A DNA stretch of 64,000 nt from an uncultured Bacteroidota bacterium (GCA_903929195.1 CAIYTT010000042.1:1-64000), one strand, 5' to 3'; positions 9,562 through 19,491 are shown, numbered from the stretch's first letter. Translations and numbers: made by a program. The notes: generated by a model not told the origin, from the letters alone.

Positions 9562-9596
9562 TAAAAGACCGTTCCACTTTGTGGACGGTCTTTTTT
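9562..9596 (+). terminator. Rho-independent terminator after THX
   Basis: GACCGTTCCAC pairs with GTGGACGGTC (one bulged T) around a TTT loop, followed by six T. Confidence 0.9.
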
Positions 9597-9680
9597 ATGA
9601 TTAAACTTTTCTGTTTATCATTTATTTATATAACTAATTCTATTATTATACTACTACAATATATAACCTATAATTAAATT

Positions 9681-10664
9681 ATGCCAACGTTTCATACTAA
9701 AGACATTACAGATAAACATTTTTTAATAACAGGTGGTGCCGGCTTTATAGGTTCGCATATTGTAGAATATTTACTAAATAACAATGCAGGTAAGGTAACC
9801 GTATTAGATAATTTATCTACAGGCTCTATTAAAAATGTAGAACTTTTTTTAGGTAACAGCAATTACGAATTTATTGAAGGGGATATACGAAATGCAGAAA
9901 CTTGTGCAAAAGCATGCAATAATATAGATTATGTTTCGCACCAAGCTGCATTAGGTTCGGTACCCAGGTCTGTTAAAGACCCCATTACTACTAATGAAGT
10001 AAACATAGGCGGGTTTGTAAATATGATAACCGCTGCAAAAAATGCCAAGGTAAAATCGTTTACTTACGCTTCTTCCTCTTCTGTTTATGGCGATGAACCA
10101 AATTTGCCTAAAAAAGAACAACTTACGGGCAACTTATTATCGCCCTATGCAGTAACAAAAATGACCAATGAGCTTTATGCATCTGTATTCGGACGACTTT
10201 ACGGTTTAAATGTTGTTGGGTTAAGATATTTTAATGTATTTGGTCCGCGTCAAGACCCTTTTGGTCCCTATGCTGCAGTAATACCCTTATTCATAAATGG
10301 AATAATAAATAATAAAGATGTTTTTATAAATGGTGATGGCGAACAAACCCGTGATTTCACGTTTGTAGAAAATGCAGTGCAAGCTAATATTAAAGGTATG
10401 CTTTGCGAAAATAATGATGCATTCGGGCAAGCCTATAATGTTGCTGTGGGAGCAAATTTTTCAGTTAATTTTTTATATATAACTATAAAAACATTGCTCA
10501 ATTTAGAACATAATCCTATCTATAGAGAGCAACGAGAAGGCGACATTAGAAATTCATTGGCAGATATTTCAAAAGCAAAAAATTTATTAGGATATAATCC
10601 TACTCAAAATTTTCTTGATGGACTAAAGATTACCGTTGACTTTTTCAAAAAAAATAATTTCTAA
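9681..10664 (+). CDS. NAD-dependent nucleotide-sugar epimerase (WbpP-like SDR)
   Basis: 327 residues of the extended short-chain dehydrogenase family. The nucleotide-binding motif TGGAGFIGSH is at about residues 17-26. The catalytic triad lies in SSSSVYG and YAVTK (Ser, then Tyr-x3-Lys, residues about 133-160). The pattern RYFNVFGPRQDPFGPYAAVIP and the ending GDIRNSLADISKAKNLLGY match UDP-GlcNAc/UDP-GalNAc 4-epimerases of the WbpP type used in surface polysaccharide synthesis. The exact sugar is inferred. A polysaccharide glycosyltransferase lies far away at 61-63 kb. Confidence 0.88.
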   Translation: MPTFHTKDITDKHFLITGGAGFIGSHIVEYLLNNNAGKVTVLDNLSTGSIKNVELFLGNSNYEFIEGDIRNAETCAKACNNIDYVSHQAALGSVPRSVKDPITTNEVNIGGFVNMITAAKNAKVKSFTYASSSSVYGDEPNLPKKEQLTGNLLSPYAVTKMTNELYASVFGRLYGLNVVGLRYFNVFGPRQDPFGPYAAVIPLFINGIINNKDVFINGDGEQTRDFTFVENAVQANIKGMLCENNDAFGQAYNVAVGANFSVNFLYITIKTLLNLEHNPIYREQREGDIRNSLADISKAKNLLGYNPTQNFLDGLKITVDFFKKNNF

Positions 10665-10747
10665 ATTACTTAGTATAAATATTAACAGTAATTTTAATTC
10701 TTGATAGTAAAATAATTACTCAAATAATGTTTGTTTAATTCAATATA

Positions 10748-11803
10748 ATGTCAGTAACGAGTCCTAAAAAAAAGAAAAAAGTAAAGAAAAAATCTCATTT
10801 AGGACTCTACCTAATATTAATACTATTGTGTGTAATCGGTTTTATTGGCTATAAAGTTTTCGGACCTAATACAGGAAAGCTTAAAAACGGCACTTATTTA
10901 TATATACATACAAATACCGATTATAAGCAACTTTTAAAAACACTGGAAGAAGGGGAATATATTAATGACATGTACATTTTTGACCTAATAGCACAACAAG
11001 TAAAACTTCCTCAACATATACATGCCGGAAAATATCAATTAAGAAAAGGGATGAGTAATTACGATATCATCCGTTTACTAAGGTCTGGAAAACAAACACC
11101 GGTAAAGCTTGTTATTAATAAATTACGCACAAAAAAAGAACTCATAAATCTATTGTCTTCAAACCTTGAAGCCGACTCTTTATCATTAAATCAACTATTT
11201 AACGACAAAGTATATCTTGCACAATTCGGTTTAGATACCAACACATTAATGTGTGCTATCTTCCCCGATACCTACCAGTTTTATTGGAATACAAGTGCCG
11301 ATAAATCTTTCAGGAAAATAGAAAATAACTTCTCACATTATTGGGATAAAGAACGAAAAATGAAAGCTAAAGAATTGGGCTTTACACCGATAGAAATAAC
11401 TATAATCGCATCTATTGTTGATGAAGAAACAAACAAAAATGAAGACAAGCCCAATATTGCAAGTGTTTATATTAATAGAATAAAAAAAGGTATGAAACTT
11501 CAAGCAGACCCTACTGTTAAATTTGCACTTAATGATTTTGCAATACGCAGAATAACAGGTGAAATGTTACAAACTACTTCTTTATATAATACCTATAAAT
11601 ACGAAGGCTTACCACCGGGACCAATTTGTACACCCTCTTTAAATTCAATTGAATCGGTTTTATCATCGCCCAAAACCACCTATCTATACTTTTGTGCTAA
11701 AAGCGATTTTAGCGGTTACTCGGCATTTGCTACCACATTCGACGAGCAACTAAAAAATGCCAGAGCCTATCAAAAAGCATTAGACCAAAAAGGAATTCAT
11801 TAA
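10748..11803 (+). CDS. mltG: Endolytic transglycosylase MltG (YceG)
   Basis: 351 residues. A lysine-rich cytoplasmic start is followed by one membrane helix (about residues 19-38) and a LysM-like region. The YceG catalytic domain contains IASIVDEETNKNED with the catalytic Glu, then ASVYINRIKKGMKLQADPT and GLPPGPICTPS. It cleaves nascent glycan strands in the periplasm and so sets peptidoglycan chain length. The ECF sigma gene starts about 25 bp after its stop, so the two may be cotranscribed. Confidence 0.95.
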   Translation: MSVTSPKKKKKVKKKSHLGLYLILILLCVIGFIGYKVFGPNTGKLKNGTYLYIHTNTDYKQLLKTLEEGEYINDMYIFDLIAQQVKLPQHIHAGKYQLRKGMSNYDIIRLLRSGKQTPVKLVINKLRTKKELINLLSSNLEADSLSLNQLFNDKVYLAQFGLDTNTLMCAIFPDTYQFYWNTSADKSFRKIENNFSHYWDKERKMKAKELGFTPIEITIIASIVDEETNKNEDKPNIASVYINRIKKGMKLQADPTVKFALNDFAIRRITGEMLQTTSLYNTYKYEGLPPGPICTPSLNSIESVLSSPKTTYLYFCAKSDFSGYSAFATTFDEQLKNARAYQKALDQKGIH

Positions 11804-11828
11804 TTTTATAATATAAAATTGTATTTTT

Positions 11829-12407
11829 ATTGAAAATCTGATACAAAAACTAAAGTTGGGCAATGAAAATGCTTTTAAAATGTTGGTGGAAACTTACCAA
11901 CATAAAATATATAATATTGCATATAACTTAGTTTTTGATACAGGCATTGCGGAGGATATTACACAAGAAGTATTTGTAAGTGTATTTAAATCAATCCTTA
12001 CTTTTAATGAAAAATCAAGCATTGATACTTGGTTATATCGGATAACGATAAATAAATGCTACGATTATCTTCGTGCCAAAGAAAGACGTAAAAAATTAGG
12101 GTTTATAAACAATGTCTTTTTTCCTTTTGAAGATGATGCTAACCCACTACCTGCAACAAACCATAACCCCGAATCTCAATTAGTACATAAAGAGAATACC
12201 TCCTATTTAATTATTGCTATTAATAGCTTACCCTTAAATCAAAAAACAGTTTTTATTTTAGCTCATATAGAAGAACTACCTCAAAAAGAAATTGCAGAAA
12301 TAATGAGCTTATCTATAAAAGCTATTGAATCTCTTTTACAAAGAGCAAAAATTAATTTAAGAAAAAAATTAAGTACCATATACGACCGAAGGAATAAAGC
12401 AAGTTAA
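11829..12407 (+). CDS. ECF-type RNA polymerase sigma factor
   Basis: About 192 residues. Region 2 reads ENLIQKLKLGNENAFKMLV and goes on to AEDITQEVFVSVFKS and TWLYRITINKCYDYLRAKERR; region 4 has LPLNQKTVFILAHIEELPQKEIAEIMSLSIKAIES with its helix-turn-helix. No ATG precedes the conserved region 2. The first ATG/GTG/TTG is TTG at 11856, which would remove part of the first helix, while the frame is open back to 11817 and codes recognisable family residues. I place the start at the ATT at 11829, with low certainty on that point. It heads a three-gene set with a one-TM protein and a Spy-like protein. Confidence 0.88.
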   Translation: MENLIQKLKLGNENAFKMLVETYQHKIYNIAYNLVFDTGIAEDITQEVFVSVFKSILTFNEKSSIDTWLYRITINKCYDYLRAKERRKKLGFINNVFFPFEDDANPLPATNHNPESQLVHKENTSYLIIAINSLPLNQKTVFILAHIEELPQKEIAEIMSLSIKAIESLLQRAKINLRKKLSTIYDRRNKAS

Positions 12408-12448
12408 ACGTCTAATTAAGTGATTGATAATAAAAATTCTAATAAATT

Positions 12449-12730
12449 ATGAATAAAGAACAATGGATAGAAGATATATTGAATAGTGCAGGTGAATTAA
12501 AAAATAATAGACTCAAAAACGATTTATTGAATAGCATTTTATTGAAAATAAATACCAATACTAACAATATAAATAATATTAAATTAAGATGGATAAGTAT
12601 TGCTGCTATAGTATTAATTTTCATGAATATAAGCTCTGTTTTACATGCAAAAACACATAAAAATAAACAAAATAACAATATTAGTATTCTTGCAGACGAA
12701 TTAAATGCCAATAATAATTATAATTATTAA
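12449..12730 (+). CDS. Small single-TM protein, candidate anti-sigma factor
   Basis: 93 residues: an N-terminal helical region (about 1-48) that would be cytoplasmic, one membrane helix (about residues 49-66, ISIAAIVLIFMNISSVL) and a short asparagine-rich tail. No zinc-finger motif is present. Size, topology and position directly behind an ECF sigma gene suggest an anti-sigma or regulatory partner. This is inference from context. The Spy-like gene starts 5 bp after its stop. Confidence 0.7.
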   Translation: MNKEQWIEDILNSAGELKNNRLKNDLLNSILLKINTNTNNINNIKLRWISIAAIVLIFMNISSVLHAKTHKNKQNNNISILADELNANNNYNY

Positions 12731-12735
12731 TAAAT

Positions 12736-13272
12736 ATGAATGAGACCAAAACAATAAAAATCTGGCAATACATAACAACTATTTTGGTTGCATGCAATAT
12801 AACCTTAATGCTAGTTATTTGGCTAAAACCTAATAACGACCCTGAAAGACAAAGAATAGCGCCAAGAGAAATAATTATAAACAAATTGAAATTTACAAAT
12901 GAACAAATAAAAAATTATGATTCTCTAATTGCAATTCATCGCACAAAAACAAACGAATTACATCAGAAATCGGCTAAATGGCACGAGGCATTTTTTGAAA
13001 ACTTAAAAAACAATCAATATCAACCTACAATTGCCGACTCCATCTTAAATTTAATTGCTGCTACCGAAAAAGAAAATGACTTAATGACATTTAATCATTT
13101 TAAAGCAGTAAGAGCAATTTGTACTAAAGAACAGCAGCAAGAATTTGATATTATAATAAATGAAGTATTACACACCATGAAACAGGGTAACAATAGAAGA
13201 CCCGAAAATAGACCAAGACCACCAATGCCACCCGATGGTGATAGACCTCCACCACCTAACAGAGAAAATTAA
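12736..13272 (+). CDS. Spy/CpxP-like periplasmic protein with proline-rich tail
   Basis: 178 residues: one N-terminal membrane anchor (about residues 10-30), then a helical periplasmic domain beginning INKLKFTNEQIKNYDSLI, which resembles the LTxEQ helix of Spy/CpxP and heavy-metal sensor proteins. The C-terminal 25 residues are almost all Pro, Arg and Asp. Genes of this kind often follow ECF sigma factors in Bacteroidota as envelope-stress sensors or chaperones. Function is inferred from fold pattern and neighbours. Confidence 0.72.
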   Translation: MNETKTIKIWQYITTILVACNITLMLVIWLKPNNDPERQRIAPREIIINKLKFTNEQIKNYDSLIAIHRTKTNELHQKSAKWHEAFFENLKNNQYQPTIADSILNLIAATEKENDLMTFNHFKAVRAICTKEQQQEFDIIINEVLHTMKQGNNRRPENRPRPPMPPDGDRPPPPNREN

Positions 13273-13283
13273 AATTCCTTATT

Positions 13284-15833
13284 TTACCATTCACTCTTTG
13301 TACCGTCATTACCGGTTGCATTAAAGGTAATATTGTTACCACTCATACCCAATCTGATAGCGAAATGTTGTATATTATTATTATCCCAAGAGTTAACAAA
13401 ATCTAATCTGAATAAACGCATCTTTTTAAAACCAAGATTGTCTATGCTAAAAAATGTTTCGTAATAATGTAGATTAGAATTAGCAAAGAATAAATTAGAA
13501 CCTATAATAAAAAACAATTTTGTTTGCCTGAAAACCGGTAATTTATTGCTTAATAATCCTTTCATTTTATATTCAAAATGTGCTTCGCCAAATAAAGGCT
13601 CTTTATTACTATAAGCATAAAATGGGGCATTTTGAAAACTAATAAGGTAGGGAGAAGCAAAACCAATAGAACCAACACCACCAAATAAATGGTTTAAATC
13701 GGGCAAGGAAACATAGTTTGCATTTAAAAAGCCGCCACCTGATAAACGATAAGAAAATGTACCCAATAGTTTTAATGCCATATCATCAGAAACTGTAAAT
13801 TTAATTTTATCAAAATTTGTTTTGCTTTCAAAAATTCCGGATACCCCTTTATCATAATAAAACGAAAACAAAGGATACTTGCCTGCTAATGGATATTTAT
13901 AGTTTGGATTTTGTATATACCGCACACCGGGCTTATAGCTCATAGAGAAATTAAATAATGCTGCATTATGTTGTTCCCAAGTACTTATTTTAGATAGGTT
14001 TGCAGGTAAATTACTACTATAAGAATCTACTTTACTTTTATCGAAACTGTAAGAAGTTGTATTTACTAAAGGGAAACGATTTTGGTAGCTTGCTTTTGCA
14101 TACCAAGAAAAACCATTACCATAATTGCGATTTATAAAAACTGCCCCTTCTTGTCTCTCATATAATTTAAGGTCGTTTTCTTTAAAAACTAAAGAAGTAA
14201 ACGTATTAAATATAGGTAAAATAGAATTATCAGGATTATATTGAAAAGCATATTTACCACCCGAAATACCCATCAGCCAAGTTCTACCTCGCCAGTGTTT
14301 GTCTTGCGTGGTATAAAACAATCGGGCAATTGTATTAAAATGAGTATTACTAAAACCATATCTTGGTGATACAACAAAATTTAAACTTTTGCCGGTATCT
14401 ATTTTATGTTTCCAAGTAAAAGCGGGTGCGATATTAAGACCTTCAATTGTATTAAAATTAATTGCGAACAATAAACTGCTAAAACTGTATTTATTAAAAT
14501 AACCGCTGTCATTAAAGGTTTTTCCACTCATAAAAAGACCAATCGGGTTCAATTTCCTATTTTGTTTTCTCCTCACAGAGTCTAAATAGTGTGGATTTTC
14601 AACAATTTTATTCATACTGTCCTGAACAATAAAATTTTTCTTTTCATCGCTTACCAATGGTACCGGTCTTATTTGCGTCCAATAAGTTGTATCTTTTTTA
14701 GTTGCATTTGTATCATATATACTTACAATTTTTTTATTAAAAACAGAATCGGGAATTTTCTTATTTATAAACTGATTATCATAAACAGTAACTGCATTTG
14801 CAGTAATATCGAAAGCAAATATTTTTGCTGCTAAATAAAAAAGCTGACTTTTTATTATCCATTCATCCTTATTTTTTGGCAAATAAAATTGTTGTGTCCT
14901 TATAGTATCAAATAATTCTATACCCGAATCTTTATCAAGAGTCAAATCGATACTATGTATTGCCCAAACACTATCTACAATATAAATTGTACCGTTAAAA
15001 CAAGGCTCAAATTTTCTTTTTTGCTTTACATCAATTTTATATATAGTGTGTCCTTGTTCTACAAACTGCCCTAACAATTTATATTTGTAATAAAAAAGTG
15101 CATTATCGCTTATTGGTGATATGGAGCCACGAGAACTAAAAAGTTTTATTGTATTATCATAAAAAGTAACAACAGGCGGCATTTGCGCCAGCCCTAATCC
15201 ATTTGCATTACCACTCTCCCGTACAGAATGTATTATAGTTTGTTGTTTTTTATCTTGTTTATAATAATCTGCATGTTCTTCGGCTAAGTATAATATTCCT
15301 CTCCCAAGGCTATCAACATCTAAATCAGGGGTCTTTACTTTTTGTCCCATAAATTTATCGGGTAAATTTCTAGACCTGCCGGTAACTTTTAAATAAATAG
15401 ACGTTTGGAACGATTTAATTTGGTCTAAATGGAACTGGCGTCTATTGATTGCATTTCGTATTATTTCGTAAGCAGGGTCTTCAACATTAGAATGTACCAC
15501 AACTTCATGCATCTCAAAACTCTGTTCTTCCAATGTAAAAACATGTTCCACTGTTGTATTTGCTAGCATTTCAACATTAAAAGAAGCTTGCTTATAACCC
15601 ATACTTTGGCAAATAACTTTGTATAAACCGGGTTTCACATTTAATTCATAATAACCTTTTTCGTTTGTTGTAGTACCAATAGTTGTACCCTCAAGAAACA
15701 CCGTTGCATAAGGCAAAAATTCCCCTTTGGTATTAATTGCTTTCCCCTTTATAGTAGTGGCAGACAATGCAAAAAATGGCAAAAAAACAATTAATGTGGC
15801 GAATAAAAATTTGAAATGTATAATTCTTACCAT
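13284..15833 (-). CDS. DUF5686 / carboxypeptidase-regulatory-like outer membrane protein
   Basis: 849 residues from the ATG at 15833, which gives a proper signal peptide (VRIIHFKFLFATLIVFLPFF, cut near ALSA); an in-frame ATG at 15914 adds an implausible extra hydrophobic leader. Residues about 25-110 form a CarboxypepD_reg-like beta-sandwich (KGKAINTKGEFLPYATVFLE). The remainder is DUF5686, a large beta-barrel-like region with many alternating aromatic strands. The natural ligand is unknown. It diverges from a TonB-dependent receptor that carries the same N-terminal domain type, and it converges on the Spy-like gene with 11 bp between stops. Confidence 0.88.
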   Translation of the reverse strand: MVRIIHFKFLFATLIVFLPFFALSATTIKGKAINTKGEFLPYATVFLEGTTIGTTTNEKGYYELNVKPGLYKVICQSMGYKQASFNVEMLANTTVEHVFTLEEQSFEMHEVVVHSNVEDPAYEIIRNAINRRQFHLDQIKSFQTSIYLKVTGRSRNLPDKFMGQKVKTPDLDVDSLGRGILYLAEEHADYYKQDKKQQTIIHSVRESGNANGLGLAQMPPVVTFYDNTIKLFSSRGSISPISDNALFYYKYKLLGQFVEQGHTIYKIDVKQKRKFEPCFNGTIYIVDSVWAIHSIDLTLDKDSGIELFDTIRTQQFYLPKNKDEWIIKSQLFYLAAKIFAFDITANAVTVYDNQFINKKIPDSVFNKKIVSIYDTNATKKDTTYWTQIRPVPLVSDEKKNFIVQDSMNKIVENPHYLDSVRRKQNRKLNPIGLFMSGKTFNDSGYFNKYSFSSLLFAINFNTIEGLNIAPAFTWKHKIDTGKSLNFVVSPRYGFSNTHFNTIARLFYTTQDKHWRGRTWLMGISGGKYAFQYNPDNSILPIFNTFTSLVFKENDLKLYERQEGAVFINRNYGNGFSWYAKASYQNRFPLVNTTSYSFDKSKVDSYSSNLPANLSKISTWEQHNAALFNFSMSYKPGVRYIQNPNYKYPLAGKYPLFSFYYDKGVSGIFESKTNFDKIKFTVSDDMALKLLGTFSYRLSGGGFLNANYVSLPDLNHLFGGVGSIGFASPYLISFQNAPFYAYSNKEPLFGEAHFEYKMKGLLSNKLPVFRQTKLFFIIGSNLFFANSNLHYYETFFSIDNLGFKKMRLFRLDFVNSWDNNNIQHFAIRLGMSGNNITFNATGNDGTKSEW

Positions 15834-16033
15834 ATTATAATAAAGTAAAAAGAGTAATTGTAAGTATGAAAAACAAAGAACATACAAATTACTAACTTTT
15901 AAGGTTATTATCAAAACTATAATTAGAAGTATTTACCCATTTCTTTCCCTTTTATGTAAACTTCTTTCCCTTTTAAGTAACAATAGTACCCCATATATTT
16001 TTGAATTTTGTGCCATCTTAAATTAAGTCGTTT

Positions 16034-18451
16034 ATGAAACAAGTTATAAAAATCGTATCAGTTCTAATTTTCATTTTTCAACCATCCCTACTATTCTCAC
16101 AAACAGGGAGTATAAAGGGTATTGTAACCGATACAAATGGTATAGAAATACCGGGTGTAAATATTGTAGTATCAAAAACAATTGCATCTACTACAAGCGA
16201 TATAAACGGATTATACTTATTAAATAATATACCTGTGGGTAAGCAAACAATTGCTATTCATTTTATGGGATTTAAAACCGGCACAAAACATGTAGAAATA
16301 TTCAATAACAAAACAACTGAATTAAATATAAAATTAGTACCAGATGTAGCTACATTAAATGAAGTAACAATAAAAGGGGTTTCTACAATTACCGGCATGG
16401 GGCATATTGATGATGTGCATGACGGCATAATCTATGCTGCTAAAAAGAATGAAGTATTATTATTAGACAGTATGGATGCCAATACTGCACAAAATAATCC
16501 ACGCCAAGTATTAGGTCGCATACCGGGTAGTAACTATTCCGAAACAGAAGGCGGTGGATTTCCATCTAATGGCATTGGTTTCAGAGGTTTAAATCCCACA
16601 CAATCTATAGAAACGAATACTAGACAGAATGGCTATAATATTACTGCCGATTTATATGGCTATCCGGAATCTTATTATCTACCGCCTTTAGAAGCTATAG
16701 ATAGAATTGAGGTAACAAGGGGTGCATCTTCATTACAATTTGGACCTCAGTTTGGTGGTGTTATTAACTATATTGTGAAGTCGGGGGTAAAAGACAAGCC
16801 TTTTGAATTTACAACAGAACAAACAGGAGGCAGTTTTGGCTTATTTAATACTTTTTATGCTATTAGTGGCACACATAAAAAATGGAGTTATTATACCTAC
16901 TGCCAATACAAAACAATAACCGGATGGCGAGCAAACTCACAATTGGAACAAGTATTAGGGTTCGCAAAAATTGAATATAAACCTAATGATGATTTTAAAA
17001 TAGGCTTGGAGTATTCCATTTTAAGAAATCTAATACACATGTCGGGTGGATTAGACGATTCAGAGTTTAATAAAAATCCACAATTATCCGTAAGGTCTAG
17101 AAATTGGTTAAGCTCGCCTTGGAATATTTTAGCACTTACCTCGCAGTATAAATTGTCTGCTCATACAACACTTAATTTTAAATCGTCTTTAAATATTAGC
17201 GCCCGGAATCTTGTATGGCGTAATGAGGATGGCGGCATACAAACACCTGATAGCATAAGCACTGTAACAAAAACCTATGTGCAAAGAGAAGTGCAAAGAG
17301 AAAGTTTTAGAAGTATTACCAATGAATTGCGTTTACTTACAAATTATAATATTGCCGGTTTGGAACAAAATATGGCTTATGGTGTACGTTTATTTACCGG
17401 CACTATGAAAAGACAAGGTGGCGGCCCGGGTTCTACAGGTTCTAATTTTGATTTAAATCTCTATGGTGGCGATTATGGTTATAATTTAGATTTTATGACA
17501 AATAATGTTGCCTTTTTTATTGAAAATACCTTTAAAATAAGTAAGAATTTAGCTATAGTACCCGGTATTAGATATGAATACCTAAGTTCTTATGCAAAAG
17601 GATATATAACAGACGACAATACATCGTCTTTAGTGGGTGTAAAACGAAATCAAGACAGGCAGATTCCTCTTGTAGGTTTGGGCTTACAATACAAAACAAG
17701 CAGTAAAACAAATATATATGCCAATTGTTCGCAAGCATATAGACCTACTGATTACAGCAACCAAACACCTATTGGTGTAAGTTCTAAAATAGACCCGAAT
17801 CTTAAAGATGCCAATGGTTATAATGCAGATTTAGGATGGCGAGGTGCAATAAAAAATTATTTTAATTTTGATATTAGTGGTTTTTATTTGGCTTATAACA
17901 ACAGAATAGGTATAGAAACACTTACAGATGCAAGTGGTAATCCTTATACTTATAGAACAAACGTTGCCAATAGTGTACATAAAGGCTTAGAGAGTTATGT
18001 AGAATTAAATCCGGTAAAAATGCTAAGTCATAACAATAAATATGGTACAATTAGTTTCTTTATTTCTTATTCTTATATTGATGCTAAATACGTAAATGGT
18101 CTTTTTAAAGGTAATGATGTTGAATTTGCTCCAAAAAATATTTTAAGAAGCGGTATTACTTATAATATAAAAAGATTCTCAACAACATTTTTAATAAGTA
18201 ACACCTCCCAGTCTTTTACAGATGCCAATAATACCCTTTTTAGCAAAGATGCATCATCGGGTATTATTCCGGCTTATACTGTTATGGATTGGGCTGCCAC
18301 TTTAAAAATAAGGAATTATAATTTAAAAACGGGTATCAATAATGTAGCCGATGCTAAATATTTTACTCTAAGAACCGATGAATACCCCGGTCCGGGTATT
18401 ATACCTTCAGTAGGCAGAAGCTTCTATGTAAGCATTGGGATAAAACTATAA
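16034..18451 (+). CDS. TonB-dependent outer membrane receptor, FecA-like
   Basis: 805 residues. A signal peptide ends near LLFSQ, followed by a CarboxypepD_reg-like domain (about 25-110) and the plug domain with IPGSNYSETEGGG and IDRIEVTRGASSLQFGPQFGG. The rest is a 22-strand-type barrel ending ADAKYFTLRTDEYPGPGIIPSVGR and YVSIGIKL with a terminal hydrophobic residue. The plug spacing resembles FecA (ferric dicitrate) receptors more than SusC. No SusD partner follows, so a siderophore or metal complex is the more likely substrate; the ligand is not proven. Confidence 0.92.
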   Translation: MKQVIKIVSVLIFIFQPSLLFSQTGSIKGIVTDTNGIEIPGVNIVVSKTIASTTSDINGLYLLNNIPVGKQTIAIHFMGFKTGTKHVEIFNNKTTELNIKLVPDVATLNEVTIKGVSTITGMGHIDDVHDGIIYAAKKNEVLLLDSMDANTAQNNPRQVLGRIPGSNYSETEGGGFPSNGIGFRGLNPTQSIETNTRQNGYNITADLYGYPESYYLPPLEAIDRIEVTRGASSLQFGPQFGGVINYIVKSGVKDKPFEFTTEQTGGSFGLFNTFYAISGTHKKWSYYTYCQYKTITGWRANSQLEQVLGFAKIEYKPNDDFKIGLEYSILRNLIHMSGGLDDSEFNKNPQLSVRSRNWLSSPWNILALTSQYKLSAHTTLNFKSSLNISARNLVWRNEDGGIQTPDSISTVTKTYVQREVQRESFRSITNELRLLTNYNIAGLEQNMAYGVRLFTGTMKRQGGGPGSTGSNFDLNLYGGDYGYNLDFMTNNVAFFIENTFKISKNLAIVPGIRYEYLSSYAKGYITDDNTSSLVGVKRNQDRQIPLVGLGLQYKTSSKTNIYANCSQAYRPTDYSNQTPIGVSSKIDPNLKDANGYNADLGWRGAIKNYFNFDISGFYLAYNNRIGIETLTDASGNPYTYRTNVANSVHKGLESYVELNPVKMLSHNNKYGTISFFISYSYIDAKYVNGLFKGNDVEFAPKNILRSGITYNIKRFSTTFLISNTSQSFTDANNTLFSKDASSGIIPAYTVMDWAATLKIRNYNLKTGINNVADAKYFTLRTDEYPGPGIIPSVGRSFYVSIGIKL

Positions 18452-18452
18452 G

Positions 18453-18482
18453 CCAATATTGTTTATAATAAAACAATATTGG
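18453..18482 (+). terminator. Hairpin after the TonB receptor
   Basis: A perfect 12-bp stem, CCAATATTGTTT with AAACAATATTGG, and a 6-base loop, starting right at the stop codon. It lacks a real T tail, so it may slow decay of the transcript rather than end it. Confidence 0.5.
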
Positions 18483-18541
18483 TAATTGATTATAGCATAC
18501 GATTATGCGAGATATTGATTAATTTTGCAAAAAAGTATTTT

Positions 18542-18703
18542 ATGGTTAAGGAGTATAAAATTTTAGTTGCTATAGACCCTAAAGTTTTACAAGACTTAGT
18601 AAATCAGCATATTGCAGAAGGTTGGCAACCTGTAGGTGGGGTTGCTGTTGGAGCATTGGTATCTACTTGGGGCAGCCGGATATACCAAACAATGGTTAAA
18701 TAA
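18542..18703 (+). CDS. DUF1737 small protein
   Basis: 53 residues from the ATG at 18542. The sequence KEYKILVAIDPKVLQDLVNQ followed by HIAEGWQPVGGVAVG is the DUF1737 pattern: a strand, a helix that ends in GWQPxGG, and a short C-terminal strand. Function unknown. A longer reading from 18479 would run into the upstream hairpin and lacks family similarity. Confidence 0.78.
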   Translation: MVKEYKILVAIDPKVLQDLVNQHIAEGWQPVGGVAVGALVSTWGSRIYQTMVK

Positions 18704-18786
18704 GAACTGTTTTTCTATAGGAAATATATATTTATATATTAAACTATTAAACCTCTTATAAGCAGCCTTTCTAAAGCAGGTATTAC

Positions 18787-19491
18787 CTATTTCATATTCA
18801 AATATTCTAAAAATTCATTTTTAGTAGAATCATTTGAAAATTTACCCCCATAAAATGATGTTATTGTCGATGACATAGTATCTTTAATTCCCCTTGTTGA
18901 TACACACATGTGCTTAGCATCAATAATAACCGCAACACTTTCTGTTTCCAGTATCTCTTTAAGTTCCTGTGCTATTTGTTCTGTTAGTCTTTCTTGCACT
19001 TGCGGGCGTTGCGAAAAGTATTGCACAATTCTATTTAATTTAGATAGGCCTATTACCTTACCCGATGAATAATATGCTATATGTGCTTTACCATAAATGG
19101 GTACAAAATGATGTTCACAGTTGCTAAACAATGTAATGTCTTTTTCCACAAGCATTTGTTTATAATTATATTTATTATTAAACAATGCAATTTTGGGTTT
19201 GTTTTTAGGGTTCAATCCGGAAAATATTTCTTGTACATACATTTTTGCAACTCTATTAGGCGTACCTGTAAGACTTTCATCTGTAAGGTCTAATCCTAAT
19301 ATTTCCATTATTTCTCTAAAATGAAATTCTATTTTTTCTATTTTTTCATCATCGCTTAGTTCAAATGCATCAGGTCTCAATGGTGTTTCAACACCTGTAT
19401 ATATATGGTCATCTCCTATTTCGTCTATAGACCAGCCATTAAGTGATATTTTATTAGGCAGGGTATTCAACATAGTTCCGTTCAGTTTCAT
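18787..19491 (-). CDS. folE: GTP cyclohydrolase I
   Basis: 234 residues, or 228 from the internal ATG at 19473. It converts GTP to 7,8-dihydroneopterin triphosphate, the entry to folate and other pterins. Zinc and active-site motifs are intact: LFSNCEHHFVPIYGKAHIAY, then GLSKLNRIV and FSQRPQVQERLT, then AKHMCVSTRGIKDT. Its start overlaps the end of the PTPS gene by 38 (or 20) bases, so the two are translationally coupled. Downstream folate steps are represented in the window only by folB. Confidence 0.96.
   Translation of the reverse strand: MKLNGTMLNTLPNKISLNGWSIDEIGDDHIYTGVETPLRPDAFELSDDEKIEKIEFHFREIMEILGLDLTDESLTGTPNRVAKMYVQEIFSGLNPKNKPKIALFNNKYNYKQMLVEKDITLFSNCEHHFVPIYGKAHIAYYSSGKVIGLSKLNRIVQYFSQRPQVQERLTEQIAQELKEILETESVAVIIDAKHMCVSTRGIKDTMSSTITSFYGGKFSNDSTKNEFLEYLNMK

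Noticed and set aside
12439-12711. Antisense hydrophobic frame over the small anti-sigma candidate
   Set aside because: The sense frame has correct spacing to its neighbours; the antisense frame is an artefact of AT-rich, Asn/Lys-rich coding sequence.
16034-18451. SusC-type polysaccharide receptor
   Set aside because: There is no SusD gene beside it, and the plug motifs are closer to FecA-like metal receptors.
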